Shown here piece by piece: positions 50,690-63,046 of a stretch of 64,000 nt of DNA (within the stretch, counting starts at the first letter, position 1; each line of letters starts with the position of its first letter). The notes below the pieces were generated by a model. That model saw nothing but the letters and a program-made list of their open reading frames with translations. It was not told the DNA's origin and searched no databases. Both the position numbers and the translations under genes were made by a program. This stretch comes from Ariolimax columbianus (lineage: Eukaryota; Mollusca; Gastropoda; Stylommatophora; Arionidae): NCBI GenBank assembly GCA_036924085.1, contig JAVGWX010000004.1, positions 81,657,441 through 81,721,440 of the forward strand, written 5' to 3'.

Positions 50690-51050
50690 GCCAGATTGGC
50701 AAAAACAGGAGCCTCGAAACAAAAATTGGATAGACCCTGCATTAACCACACAGTAAAACGAATTATTCAGAATACTGCGAGAGAAATCTGGATGAACAGG
50801 TGGGCGACGGGAACAACAGGTCGCAGTGTATTTAGCGAAATGCCACAGCTAAAAAATAACGATGACATAAATAAACTACATAGAAGAGATCAAAGTCTCA
50901 TCTTTCAGTTCCGAACAGGACATACCAGAGTCAATAGTCACTTGAACTGCATCAATCCCCAGCACCTGCCCCTGTGCAGACATTGCTCTCATCCTGATGA
51001 AACTGTTCGCCATTAGCAGTTTTCACATTGTGACCTTGTTTAGCAGCATT
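50690..51050 (+). mobile_element. LINE C-terminal fragment
   Basis: REIWMNRWATGTTGRSVF, INKLHRRDQSLIFQFRTGHT, RVNSHLNCI, CRHCSHPDETVRH: the R-x-x-Q-x-x-I-F-x-x-R-T-G-H / C-x-x-C-x-x-x-x-E-T-x-x-H tail of LINE ORF2. TTGTGACCTTGTTTAGCAGC is duplicated just after. Confidence 0.78.
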
Positions 51051-51175
51051 CACATTATCACCTTGTTTAGCAGCTTTCCATGAGAATCCTAAACCACTAA
51101 TCATAACCTTTCATGATGATGACGTAACCTTGCATTTTTTGGCATAAGGTGAAGCAGTATGTTTCCACTGCATTT

Positions 51176-51594
51176 GGTTGGTTGAATGGATGGTTGGTTG
51201 GTTGGTTGAATGGATGGTTGGTTGGTTGGTTGAATGGATGGTTGGTTTCTAATGCCCACAATGGGTTGCTAACCCTTTTGTGGGCCCTTAAAAAGACGGA
51301 TCTTGTGGCAGAATGTAAGTAGCTCTCCTGACATCCCAAGCGTGCTGATGAAGTGGACCGGGGTCCTCCTGGCGGTTGTGCAATGCTAGTCTTCATGTGC
51401 GTGTCACTCACTACTACGGGGATTACATTGAACCTCACCTTGTTAGCCAATCTGTTGTCCTAGACAACAGCCCGTTTCCAGGACGACCAACGAGTAGGTC
51501 AGGTGAGAGTCTTGGCCAGTATATTTCTCCTGACCCTGGTTAACATTGTCTGATCAGTGTGTTTTGCATGACCAGAAGTTAGCCTCATCGTCCC
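51176..51594 (-). mobile_element. RepA, full-length copy with 13-bp TSD
   Basis: Flanked by TTCCACTGCATTT at 51163-51175 and 51595-51607. On the minus strand it runs from GGGACGATGAGGCTAACTTC to TTGTGGGCATTAGAAACCAA and a CCAA/ATCC tail (51176-51245). No coding capacity. Confidence 0.92.
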
Positions 51595-51704
51595 TTCCAC
51601 TGCATTTAAACAAGCTTTCAAGCCGACTCAAAGAAGATGGTGCTCTAGCAGTAGTGGTTGCTGTAGTAATTTGTTTTACACAACGAGATTGCTAGCCTCA
51701 CGCT

Positions 51705-51948
51705 CAACGTAATTTAAAAAAAAAATGATTTGCGTTCTCCTTATTTCACTATTCCCCAAAACGGTGTAAATTGCAGTGTTTTTATCGGCACAGTGCATCC
51801 GATTTCGGCATGCATTTTATGTTAGGGTCTGCTTCGTCCTGCATTTTCTAAGGCTTTGCTTCCTCGGGGTTACGGCCGGTGCTATGACTGGGTAACTAAT
51901 TCAGCAATTCTGGCTGTGAGCCGTGTCACCTAACCACTAACCCGGGGA
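51705..51948 (-). mobile_element. SINE1 copy
   Basis: Same blocks as 205-463; head decayed (GTTACCCAGTCATAGCACCG instead of a clean B box). A-rich tail at 51715. Confidence 0.8.
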
Positions 51949-51949
51949 G

Positions 51950-52455
51950 AAAGACTAACGTCTGGTCAGGCACAACATACTGATTAGACATATCAGTCAG
52001 GGTCAGTCACAACATACTGATCAGACATGTTAGTCAGGGTCAGGCACAACATACTGATCAGACATGTTAGTCAGGATCAGGCACAACATACTGAACAGAC
52101 ATGTTAGTCAGGGTCAGGCACAACATACTGATCAGACATGTTGGTCAGCGTAAGGCAAAATATACTGGCTAAGACTCTCATCTCGGCATCCTAGTAGTCC
52201 TCCCTGGAAACAGGCTGTTTTCATGGCAGCCTGGCTAACATAATGATATATTGACGTTATCCCTGTAGTAGTGAGGGACATGCAGATGAAGTCAAACATA
52301 GCACAACCGCCTGAAAGAACCCGGTGCACCTTCATCAGCATGCTCTGAATGTGAGAAAACCTACTGGAATCCGCCACTTCACGTCCTTTTCAGGGCGCAC
52401 AAAAGAGTAACCTACTCATTGTGAGTATTCGTAACAACAACAACAACAACAACCC
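51950..52455 (+). mobile_element. RepA with five- to six-unit 37-bp array
   Basis: AGACTAACGTCTGGTCAGGC ACAACATACTGA, then about five 37-bp units (51960-52150), GGAAACAGGCTGTTTTCATG GCAGCCTGG hairpin and CATTGTGAGTATTCGTAAC, with an AACAACAAC tail. Confidence 0.9.
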
Positions 52456-52559
52456 CTAGCCCACAACGTTATATAATCACTGTTTCCAACACACATGAAT
52501 GTCCAGTATGACTATGTCTTCCTTCTCCATTTAAGACATTAACCAGAGGTTAATCCCTT

Positions 52560-52845
52560 CAAGGGAAATGATAAATTAGACTATAACAAGTTTTTTTCAA
52601 AGTACAGCCGGCTGCATGGACAAGAGGGCACAGTTACAAATTAATTAAAGGTAGGTCCAGAATAGATATTATGAAATATTATTGCTTGGAATGCATTACC
52701 ACAGGGACTAGTGGGGATAAGGTCAGTTAATTCATTCATGAATAGATTGGATGCATTTAGTTATTTGAAAGTAAGTGGGGTAGAATAAACTGGTTGTCTA
52801 CAGACTCTGCAACCAGTATAAAGAAGTTGAGTGAAGGTACAAATA
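52560..52845 (+). mobile_element. CR1 3'-end fragment
   Basis: ATTAGACTATAACAAGTTTT, GGACAAGAGGGCACAGTTAC, TGGAATGCATTACCACAGGG, TGGTTGTCTACAGACTCTGC AACCAGTATAAAGAAG. Confidence 0.82.
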
Positions 52846-53107
52846 TAATTACACTTAAAGGGAACCGCCACACTGAATATATCCGAAGAAAATAATCGTG
52901 AGTTCACATCTGGACCAGCAACAAATACACAAATACTATTAAGCGTAGAGGTGGCGTAATTTTGACTGACATTCTGAAAATTATTGTGAGTAAAGAAGTA
53001 TTTCCACTGGTACATTGTCTTCTATCAATAAAACTGAGATTCTGGATCAAGCTGCTAATATTATACAGAACAGTAAGTCTGATTGTTAATTTCAGGTGGT
53101 ATATTCA

Positions 53108-53640
53108 TCATCATCATCATCAGCTTTGCCGGTTGGCGAGAATGGATCCCCACTACCCTCTAACACGCGTGTCGTTTATCAACTCTGTTGTTGATAGTGT
53201 CACCTCACAATTCCTCCAGGCTGTCCAATAGTTTCTCTCTCTGCCTTCCTCTATCTCTCTTACCTGCTATTTTACTAGTTATCACAGTATGTTCCAATCC
53301 CTCTCTTCTCACGACATGCCCTTAAACGGTTGACTGCCTTGACCTGACTTTTGAAATACGTTTTCGTTGTATCTGTGCTTCTTCAAGTATCGCATCGTTA
53401 GTCTTCTCTGCAGTCCATGAAATTCTTAACATTCTTTTATTATACCACATCTATATCGCTTCTATTGATGTGTGTGCTTGTTTACTAATTATCTATTATT
53501 CTCTTCCGTATGTCAGTAAAGGATCCACATAACATCAAAGAACTCTCTTGCTTAATTCCAGTGATAGTGTTTTGTTGCACAAGATTCCTTCATGATCTCG
53601 AAGACCGATTTTCACTTGACATACACATTATCTGTACTGA
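53108..53640 (-). mobile_element. RTE-like LINE reverse transcriptase end
   Basis: The minus strand gives MLRISWTAEKTNDAILEE, GKRDRGRQREKLLDSLEEL, VGIHSRQPAKL and a CAT/ATG tail at 53108. Same family as 25845-26470. Confidence 0.75.
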
Positions 53641-53825
53641 AAACACTAACTACAATTTCTGAGGAATGAATTAAGTAGGGTGATTGATAGAACATAAACC
53701 ATACTTCAGTGGTTATCATGCCAATGTGGTGTACTAGAGAAATAAATGACATACTTGATTGCAAATAAGGGCAGGATAATTTGAACAATGAGACAGTGAA
53801 ATCACATACTTTGTGAAAAATAGGG

Positions 53826-54672
53826 CTATCCAGACGAAGAAGAGATCAGAACATGGATCTATCCATGCTGCTATAAGAAGAGATCAGAACATAGAGCTAT
53901 CCAGGCTGCTAGAAGAAGAAATCAGAATATATAGCAATCCAGGCTACTAGAAGAAGAGATCAGAACATATAGCTATCCAGGCTACTAGAAGAAGAAATCA
54001 GAATATAGAGCTATCCAGGCTGTTAGAAGAGATCATAACATAGAGATATCCAAGCTGTTAGAAGAGATTAAAACATAGAGCTATCCAGGCTGTTAGAAGA
54101 GATCATAGCATAAAGCTATCCAGGCTGTTAGAAGAGATCACAACATATAGCTATCCAGGATGTTAGAAGAGATCATAACCTAGAGCTATCCAGGCTGTTA
54201 GAAGAGATCATAGCATAAAGCTATCCAGGCTGTTAGAAGAGATCATATACAGCTATCCAGGATGTTAGAAGAGATCATAACATAGAGCTATCCAAGCTGT
54301 TAGAAGAGATCATAACATAGAGCTATCCAGGCTATTAGAAGAGATCATAGCATAAAGCTATCCAGGCTGTTAAAAGAGATCATATTCAGCTATCCAGGCT
54401 GTTAGGAGAGATCATATAGAGCTATCCAGGCTGTTAGAAGAGATCATATAGAGCTATCCAGGCTGTTAGAAGAGATCATATAGAGCTATCCAGGATGTTA
54501 GAAGAGATCATAGCATAGAGCTACCCAGGACGTTAGAAGAGATCACAGCATATAACTATCCAGGCTGTTAGAAGAGATCACACAGAGCTATCCAGGCTGT
54601 TAGAAGAGATCACAGCATATAACTATCCAGGCTGTTAGAAGAGATCACACAGAGCTATCCAGGCTGTTAGAA
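53826..54672. repeat. Approx. 35-bp minisatellite, over 20 units
   Basis: Unit GAGCTATCCAGGCTGTTAGA AGAGATCATA(AC/GC)ATA with frequent short deletions. Confidence 0.93.
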
Positions 54673-55111
54673 GAACTCTGAGCCAATGTGACGACGACTA
54701 CAATACTTTCAACAGGATTGGACAGATCACCATTCTTCGCTTGAAGACAACTCATAACAGACTATAGAAATACATGTACAGGCTTTGTCTGTCTGCTTCA
54801 CAGCTGTGTACGTTTTAATTAACAAGCATGGGTACATGCGTCTTAATTCACCCGCAACAAAAGAAGTATCTATTTTTAGCATCCAATTTGAGGTAGTGAC
54901 GTCACAGAATAGTCTACCTTTTAACTGTTGGACTCAAACATCCTGCAACAATATGCTAGAATTTCTGCTTCCGCATCTTCTTGCCGTCTTAGCAATGTAT
55001 TTCTTGAATCTGTCAACGTTAGTCCATGATAAGGAGAGTAGCATCCAGTTTCTACAGCAGCATGTCATTATCCATGCTTGTAGACAACGTAATAACAACC
55101 ATGTTATCTAA

Positions 55112-55222
55112 CCATAAACATAACCCTATCGTTAACCTAACCATAGCCCTAACTCTAACCATAACCCTAACAAAAACACTAAACCTAACCATAACACTAA
55201 CTCTAACCCTAAACTTAACCGC
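55112..55222. repeat. Degenerate telomere-like repeat
   Basis: CCTAACCATAACCCTAACTCTAACCATAA-type variants of CCCTAA (complement of TTAGGG). Imperfect throughout. Confidence 0.85.
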
Positions 55223-55304
55223 TTGCAGAACTCAATATAACCATCTTTTCTACTCTTCGATATTTATCCAAGTCTTTACGTTTTTATTTAAAATATAATT
55301 ATAC

Positions 55305-55545
55305 CAGGGACTCAGTGGTCTCGTGTGCCGGAGGTCGCGGGTTCGAATCGCGGTGAGAACAATGATTTTTTCACGTCGGTTTTCTGGTAAAAATTGTCCT
55401 GATATCTGTGAGATCGAGGTAGTGAGATCGGACTTCCGTGTTAGTGTCAAGCACGTTAAAAATACATTGGCAGTTAGAAAACGAAAAGAGTAGGTTTAAC
55501 CGCCGCTGCCTGGACAAAAATTATAGTTACAAATCTACCCAAATT
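55305..55545 (+). mobile_element. SINE2, best copy, tRNA-headed
   Basis: GGACTCAGTGGTCTCGTGTG CCGGAGGTCGCGGGTTCGAA TC (A and B boxes), then AGATCGAGGTAGTGAGATCG, ACGTTAAAAATACATTGGCA, GAAAACGAAAAGAGTAGGTT and CCGCCGCTGCCTGGAC. Confidence 0.88.
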
Positions 55546-55619
55546 ATTTGCATCTTCCCCCAGATCCAGTTAGCCGCAGGAAGTTGTCAAATACCTACTA
55601 CATATAGCCGAAGCATTCG

Positions 55620-55815
55620 GCTACCTGGCTACAGAGATTAGCATGCCTGTTTGAATACCAGGATTCCAAGTATTCAAAACCTGTTTCCGAGACATGACGT
55701 GATTTATAAGCCAGTTCTCTTCGACACTCAGATCTTGCAGGATGGCTTTATTTTCTATTTTCTTTACCCAAAGGTATTTTTTATGTGACTTTTGTAGCAC
55801 CCCCCCCCCCTCCTC
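55620..55815 (-). mobile_element. RTE-like LINE fragment
   Basis: WVKKIENKAILQDLSVEENW LINHVMSRKQ matches W-T-E-x-x-T-N-x-x-I-x-x-E-L-S-I-E-E-N-W of the 34885-35296 fragment. Confidence 0.7.
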
Positions 55816-56927
55816 TCTCGTCTCTCCTCCCCCTCCCCCCAAGAGAAAACAATTAAAACAAATTATCCAACAGCGTATAATTAATTCCAGTCGTGTAGTT
55901 AATGTTTTAATGAATGACAGTGGATGTACAATCGTATAATTATATCGATCAGTCCTCCCCTAACCCGAACAGGAATGTCCTGGTTACGTACTAAGTGAAC
56001 CGAGAGAACTCTGGGGTGAATTAAGACGCAAGTACCCAGACGTGTTTTACAGGAATGTCCTCTGACTGGCCAAAAGACTCAACTCTAAACTTACAGTTGT
56101 GCGAAATTAATGAGAAGTTTCAGACAACTGTCGAGTATATCACGGGATCTCGTCTGACGGTGTGAAAATCAATGAGCGAACACAACCATAAGATTAAGGG
56201 GCCCCGGGTTCACACTGCTAAATTTAGCACCCAGTTCACCATTTCTGGTCTTGTCATTACCCTCCAACGCAAATTTCTATCTGAATTTAACGCACCCTAG
56301 ACTTTACTAGACAGAAGACGTATACATGCAAAATGAATGGACTTCCCTAGATTGTGTAGAATAGAGCACTCTAAAATGTGTCCGCCATATGTGAGCTGAT
56401 GCTGTAAATCGATCAGATAAAGACGGTCTGGATGGTTTACGTTCATGTGGCACAGATTTTTGTTTAAGGGCTAAGACGCTGTAAAATGATTTGGATAAGT
56501 GCATTGTGGGAAGGTTTGACCTACCTTGAAATACTGAGCAATATGGGTTATTTTTTCTCTTACTCTTTGGGATTCCGTTTTATGCATTGTTGCTTTTCTG
56601 TCGACTGGTGTGTATGCTAACTTTCAGAACGCAAAATAATTGCATTTGTTTTTGCTATCACTGCCGCTAAACTGTTTATTATTTATGCGTATTGTTTGAC
56701 ATTGTTTTGACGTGTTTTTTGGGAATATCAGGGAGCGTCAGCTATGTATCACCCGAGTGGTACCCAGGGTGGAGTGAATAAAACCATTATAATCTTACAG
56801 GCACCGTTGTAAAAGTCGACTAAAGAAGGTTGTGCATGGAGTTGGCAACTATATAATGTAAAACCATTGATGTGTTATTATTGTTGGCCCAAGCTGCTGG
56901 TGCTGAATTAACTCTTGGTGAGGGAAT
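55816..56927. other. Unassigned intron 1 sequence
   Basis: No coding or repeat family recognised; apparently single-copy within the window. Confidence 0.45.
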
Positions 56928-57245
56928 GAAGAGTAATGTCTGGTCAGGCAAAATATACTGATCAGACATGTTAGGCAGGTTCAGGCAAAACATACTGGAC
57001 GACCCTCACCTTGGTTTCCTTGTAGTCCATCCTAGAAATGTGTTGTTTCCATGGCAGCCTGGCTAACAAGGTAGTAGTGAGCGATACGATGATGAGGCAA
57101 AGCCTAGCACAACCGCCTGGAGGATCCCGGTCCACAATCATCAGCACACTCGGGATGTGAGGAAAGTTACGACAACCTGCCACTTAACGTCCTTTTTACG
57201 GCGCACAAAAGAGTAATCCTACTCATTGTGGGCATTCAACAACAA
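56928..57245 (+). mobile_element. RepA copy
   Basis: GAATGAAGAGTAATGTCTGG start, TGATCAGACATGTTAGGCAG, GGATCCCGGTCCACAATCAT, CATTGTGGGCATTCAACAAC. Confidence 0.88.
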
Positions 57246-57480
57246 CTCTTGGTGACATTTCTTTGGGTGCAGGTTACAGCTGCTCTTCTAACATCCCAAG
57301 GCGTATTTGAGAAAGAGGACCAGGGTCCCAATGACTGTAGTGTAATGCGAGACTCCTCCGTAAGCTCATCCCCATTGCGACCACAGTTGCGATCCTTATC
57401 TAGTTGGCCAGACTGCTGTGGCACAACCTGTTTCCAGGAGTACGAACACGTGAGGTGGGGTTTTGATCAGAATGTTCCAG
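57246..57480 (-). mobile_element. Old diverged RepA in inverse orientation
   Basis: CAGGTTACAGCTGCTCTTCT AACATCCCAAGGCGTATTTG, GACCAGGGTCCCAATGACTG and CTGTTTCCAGGAGTACGAAC follow reverse-complement RepA order. With the preceding copy it forms a tail-to-tail inverted pair. Confidence 0.6.
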
Positions 57481-57589
57481 GTCACCCTGATTTCTTACCA
57501 GCCATTGCTATTGCAACCGTTCATACCTATACGAAGCTATCTGTCTTTCTCTCTCTTCCATCCATCCGTTCAACCATCTGTCCATCCAT

Positions 57590-57982
<393 letters not shown>

Positions 57983-58469
57983 CTTTGAGCGTCAAACCTG
58001 GTGCATAAGGCAGAAACACGCGCTATCCAGTTTGAAGAACATAACGTCACTTGTCTAAGTTCTTGTATGTTGTTTGGGTATTATAGTTGATCCTCTTCTG
58101 ATGGTTAACTTTGCTATAAATCTCTTTTGACGTCCTCTTTTTTTGCAGCCATCTAGAGCCCAGATGACAGACTAATCTGGAGTCAACATAACTGACAGTA
58201 ATATGAGTTCGTTGGTCTTCATTCTTACCCCATGTTCGATGTATGTCCACCATTTTTTTCTTATGATGGTAGAAACATATTGCTGACTGGGGATTTCTCT
58301 TATTACCTTGTTGGTCTTGAATTCTTCCCAGCTAATGTTCAATAGCTTTCCAAGAATAGTCTTTTGATAATTGTTTTTATACCAGAGTCGATCGATTTGA
58401 TGGAGCTCTGTCGCAGACGGTAAAGGGGTCTGCTCTAGTCTATTGCACTCTACACCCTCTAAGCAAATT

Positions 58470-58612
58470 CAAGTAACACTAAATATAAACACAATACAAC
58501 AGATTATTTATTCAAGTAACACTAAATATAAACACAATACAACAGATTATTTATTCAAGTAACACTAAATATAAACACAATACAACAGATTATTTATTCA
58601 AGTAACGCTGCC
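58470..58612. repeat. 43-bp tandem repeat, 3.3 units
   Basis: CAAGTAACACTAAATATAAA CACAATACAACAGATTATTT ATT; units are identical, so the duplication is recent. Confidence 0.95.
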
Positions 58613-60039
58613 AATTATAAACTCTCTAACAACTTAAATTCTTTCTCTCACACGCTTATCTAAAACACTCCTACCGCTACCCAACCTTATCGATACTGTT
58701 ATTTCCCGGTTCGTTCTCATCCCCTAATCTGGTCTGATGCGATCGAGCTTTGTTGCGGATTGCCGCTGAAGGTAAAGTTCGTAGGTTCTAAGCCCAAATA
58801 TGACGTCCGTTGGTCGTGTTCCTCTCTGTCGGCGGTAGATCAAAGTGGTCTCAACGTGGTCAGGATAGCCTGCATGAAATATGATCCATGGGATCACTGG
58901 AAAACTGCCTCTAGCTGCCACTGATGACTTACATTCACGTGATCAAGGTGATGTCGACTTGATCAGTGGGACTGCGTCAATTTGATTAATGGGATGACTG
59001 GAAGACTGCATCTATAAGCAACTGCTGACGACTTGTAATTACGACCACTACATAATATGAGGGTAGTTACCTTGCTTGCTGCGTGTCTATCTTAACTGCC
59101 TCTCTCTGTCGCCTAAATATAAACTCAAATCTGCCGCAACTGCATATCTTCGTCGTTTGCCATCCACTGAGCGCCTCTTTCCAAAGTACCCGTTTCTGAA
59201 GTGAATTTGTCTCTCTCTATGGTTCTCAACTCAAATCTGCATCAACTGCATATTTTCGTCGCCTGTCCTCTACAGAGCGTATCTTTCCAAAGTGTTCTCA
59301 TGTAATGCGCCTCACATCTCTCTACCGGGATTTATATTCGATCTACATCCCCAGATCACGTGATTTCCAAAACGGCGCACGTTTTTGTCCGTTGCTTGCC
59401 ATTATCTCCCACCCTGTTCACGTGATTTCCATACGACGCGAGTTTGTCGGCGGCAACAAGTCTACCCGTCTACCACCACTAATCGTTCCAGGTATAGACA
59501 CATGGCCTGCAACTTACGTCAGGTGACGTATGTTTACCACAACACATACTTGCGCGGTTCGAGACAAAGCGCACGTGGTACGTTTTGGTTACTAAAATTA
59601 TGGCGGGACTGAGTTCAGCTGCACTGACTCAAATCCTACGAAAAAGAAAAACAAATGGTTGTCTAAGCTCTTTCTATCTTCCTCCTAACTGTTACATGTT
59701 AAAAATATCTAAGCTCCTACCTAAATATTGTCTCTACAGCTAAGATCTTTACATTTTTTCTTTCAAGTATTTTCGTGACTGTTCTATATGCAGATGATTT
59801 CAGCATACTTGTCAGATGGGTCAACAGAAGAAGATAAGCCGAACCTCTGCAGCATATTAAGCTGTACCTGTTGAAACATGTATATGTTAGCACTTCCTTC
59901 TACGATTTTACCCACTGACAACACATTTGTGCCAAAGCATTTAATGCGCTCACCTGGAAGAGGTGCTTTCTCTGCTCAATTATTTGACATGACGAGGATG
60001 ATAGTCCCATACACATATGTGTAGTTACAGTAGAGGTTG
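58613..60039. other. Unassigned; approx. 130-bp duplication
   Basis: 59125-59180 and 59230-59290 share CTCAAATCTGC..CAACTGCATAT.TTCGTCG and CTTTCCAAAGT; TCACGTGATTTCCA occurs twice (59356, 59419). No coding sequence recognised. Confidence 0.5.
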
Positions 60040-60300
60040 CCATATCTAAGAGGTAAGAGCTCGCCTCTAAAGAAGCTAGCGAACGAAAGCACGAAACGGT
60101 GGGGTTTAGAATCCTGGAAGTTTCGCGCGTTTCATGATTACAACGGGAGATAAGGCCTAGTGCCCACTCCTATTGGAGATAAACGATAAATCTCGGAGGT
60201 CCAGTGTACATGCTGTGCACGTAAAAGAAACCTTGTCGGTAGAAAAAGAAAGAGCAGGCTGTTAGCCGCTCTCCACGTGTAAATCGAGATTTGAAAATAT
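60040..60300 (+). mobile_element. SINE with the SINE2-type central domain
   Basis: Head AGAGGTAAGAGCTCGCCTCT, GAACGAAAGCACGAAACGGT, then TGCACGTAAAAGAAACCTTG TCGG, GAAAGAGCAGGCTGTTAGCC GCTCT, the same central domain as SINE2 under a different head. Part of the head recurs at 1640-1660. Confidence 0.7.
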
Positions 60301-60359
60301 AATGTAGGAAGGGTTATGTAAAAAGTAGACAGTATACTCAGCAGCATTTGCCAGTGGGA

Positions 60360-61075
60360 GACGCTGCAGCAACTTCAGTGCCGAAGCAAGTGTCCTGAGA
60401 CAAGCAGCTGAAACCCTTATAGACAAAAGGAGCAGGCAGAAAAGTAAGTAGTCATTTTCACAGGCGCCCTCGCAGTGTTAATGGCGCTCAAGAACCAGCA
60501 CAAAAATGAACTCGGTGCTCTGGCAGACTCGCTCGAACGCCTGTCCCAGTGCTTAAAAAAAAAGCACAGTTCAGTGGATACCAGCCCACTGCAACATTCC
60601 AGTCAACGAGGAGGCAGACCGACTCGCCAGGGAGGGAGGAATGCTGCAGCAAAGTGATACAGAAATCACATACAATGAGACAAAAGTATTCATCAGGGCA
60701 ACGTACAGTGCAAAATGGAAAAAAAGACTACCATGGCCACATAGATAACGATGCCTACCATCTACTCTCCAGGCGAGACCAGGTGATAATTCTCCGGCTA
60801 TGCACAGGTCACAACAGACTTAGATGCCATCTGTACAACAAGTTCATGATTGGCACTACAGACCTTTGTGCCTGCCGCACAACCCCCATAAAAGCAGAAC
60901 ATATTTTGCAGTTCTGTCTACTGTATACCGACAAAAGAAGTAACATTTGGCAACAGCCAGTGTCCTTCCACGAGAAGCTGTAAGGAAGCGTACAGAGCCT
61001 TGAATCGACTTTTGCCTTCGTTATAGTCATTGAAGTTGAGGTCTGAAGATGAACGAGGAAGAAGAAGAAGAAGTA
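60360..61075 (+). mobile_element. I-like LINE RNase H end, decayed
   Basis: SSHFHRRPRSVN-type start, ALAVLMALKNQHKNELGALA, then in other frames QPTATFQST (from H-C-N-I-x-G-N-E), RRDQVIILRLCTGHNRLRCH LYNKFMIGTTDLCACRT and EHILQFC. Ends GATGAACGAGGAAGAAGAAG AAG, the I-like tail. Confidence 0.8.
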
Positions 61076-61254
61076 AAAAGTAGACAAATATGAGGTTAGA
61101 GGAAAGGGGATATTTCAGATGAAAGTGGACGTTAACATGGCAACTCTCATTCACGTACAAATTTAGAGTAACACATCCTCTTATCTTTAAAAGCGTATTA
61201 CTGTTCAGCTAAACCAAAATAAATCTTAAAATTCCGTCCCTCATGCCAGTCCTT

Positions 61255-61395
61255 CTAATCTTTATAGTCAAAGTCTCTAATACGAAGATGTTGACTGCCG
61301 ATGTGGAACTAAATTCCAGACCCGTGAACACATCCTACATGACTGACCATTATACAGAGACTTACAAAGGGTTAAACGTATTTTATGAATGAATG
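61255..61395 (+). mobile_element. LINE RNase H C-terminal scrap
   Basis: YEDVDCRCGTKFQTREHILH and PLYRDLQRVKR: the C-x-C-G-x-x-x-Q-T-x-E-H-I-L tail. Confidence 0.65.
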
Positions 61396-61454
61396 CTTTG
61401 TGCGTTCTGATACTTTCCGACTTGTGTATCTCAGTGATGGTTTCTATAGGTTAT

Positions 61455-61950
61455 TTACACCATTTTGTTTTTACTACCCATTGCATCTGTGCCCACTTTA
61501 GAATTGACGTAATTTAGCTTATTGATTGAAAAAAAAGCCCACTCTGGAATGTATGTTACCAAGGAAATGTAACTCTGATCGAGGAGAAGATCTACACACA
61601 GCAAAGATGTACAGATGACGTTGCAATTTGCGACCGTCGCTTTCACTTTATGCATGTGTGCATTTAGCTTGCAAAGACCTCTTCTAAGGCGGATAATTGT
61701 GGTATGATGTTTTCTGTCCAGTCTGATCATGGGGTCTTGTTGGTGTTTGCTGGTTGCTTGTTCTTCCCATAGCTGTTTATATTTGATTTGGATAAGTGCC
61801 CTTTTTAAGGTCGTGATTTTTGGTAGGTGAATCGTTCTCATTGGCTGACCTGCCTGGCCAGTCTGTCTGACCTCTTATTTCCCGATTTGCCACAGTGAGT
61901 TGGGATCCACTGAAGAGTGATTTTGTTGTTGTCTAAGAGTTGTGTGTTTA
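61455..61950 (-). mobile_element. LINE RNase H end
   Basis: The minus strand gives KITLQWIPTHCGKSGNKRSD RLARQ and, after a frameshift, MRTIHLPKITTLKRALIQIK, IRLDRKHHTTIIRLRRGLCK. WIPTHC-G-x-x-G-N-x-x-x-D-x-L-A is the RNase H motif. Confidence 0.75.
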
Positions 61951-62689
61951 ATCTGTGTTACTCAATACAAACATAATTCTGAATGCTGTAATGATGTGGC
62001 GTGAACATCTTTCTGTGTCTTTCATCATTCTAGTTTGATAATTGTTGAAATATTGTTCATAGACTGAGATAACGACATATTTGATACGTTTGCTGGAGTG
62101 ACATCTGAAGTCACGGTGCATTTTGTGTTATTTTCCAGAAGGACTCGGGATTTGCGTGGGGCTTACTAAACATCTGATGTTTAGATGGACACGGCCACAG
62201 TATGCCCTAATATGATACGGTGCTAAAGACAGGCAACCAACAAGGAGGAGCTCCACAGCAATCACGATGCCATGCAATTTTCACTATGAAAATATGCTTA
62301 TATCTGCAAAAAGTTATAGCTTGTGATAGACAACCCGTCTCGAAAGGGCGCAACCTTTAACACTGAAGGTTCGTCTCGGTTGCGCCGTGGAGCCAGGAGG
62401 CACGAGAATAGAGCTACTGGCCAAACAAAAACCCCCAAAACAAAGAAATAGATCTGTATGTAAACTGCAAAAGACAGTTTATACAAGAGATATCATTTCA
62501 TAATATAGACATATTTTCAAACCAACGAAAGATGAAGAAATAGTGACAAGGCATGAAAACTGGCTAACGAATAGGAGAATACAGAGTGGCTGTGATGATA
62601 GCGATGCTCTGCAGAGGACATGCTACATGATGATTAAATTGACTTAAACGGTGTACTTACTCACCTATATAGGCCTTTAAAGTGGAGAA
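61951..62689. other. Unassigned intron 1 sequence
   Basis: Nothing recognised except a perfect 9-bp inverted repeat GGCGCAACC / GGTTGCGCC at 62347-62355 and 62378-62386. Confidence 0.45.
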
Positions 62690-63040
62690 GAAACTAACGT
62701 CTAGTCAGGCAAAACATACTCAATACTGATCGGGCAATCTTTGTTAGGATCAGGTAAAATTTACTAGCCACGACTCACACTTCACTTCCACGCAGTTCTC
62801 TATGGAAACAAGGCTATTTTATGGCAGTCTGACTAACGAGGTTGGGATCCATGTGATATCCGTAACAATGAGTGACACGCAGATGAAGCAAAGCATATCA
62901 CAACCGCCTGGAGCACCACCTTCATCAGCACGCTCGCAATGTGAGTGAACCTACTGTAACCCACCACTTGACGCCATTTTTAGGGTGCACACAAGAGTAA
63001 ACTTACTTTTTGTGGGCATTTAACAACAACAACAGCAGCA
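62690..63040 (+). mobile_element. RepA abutting the exon 1 donor
   Basis: GAAGAAACTAACGTCTAGTC AGGC start, GAAACAAGGCTATTTTATGG hairpin block, TTCATCAGCACGCTCGCAAT, TTTGTGGGCATTTAACAACA ACAACAGCAGCAAC tail. The exon 1 splice donor begins at 63046. Confidence 0.88.
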
Positions 63041-63046
63041 ACTCAC

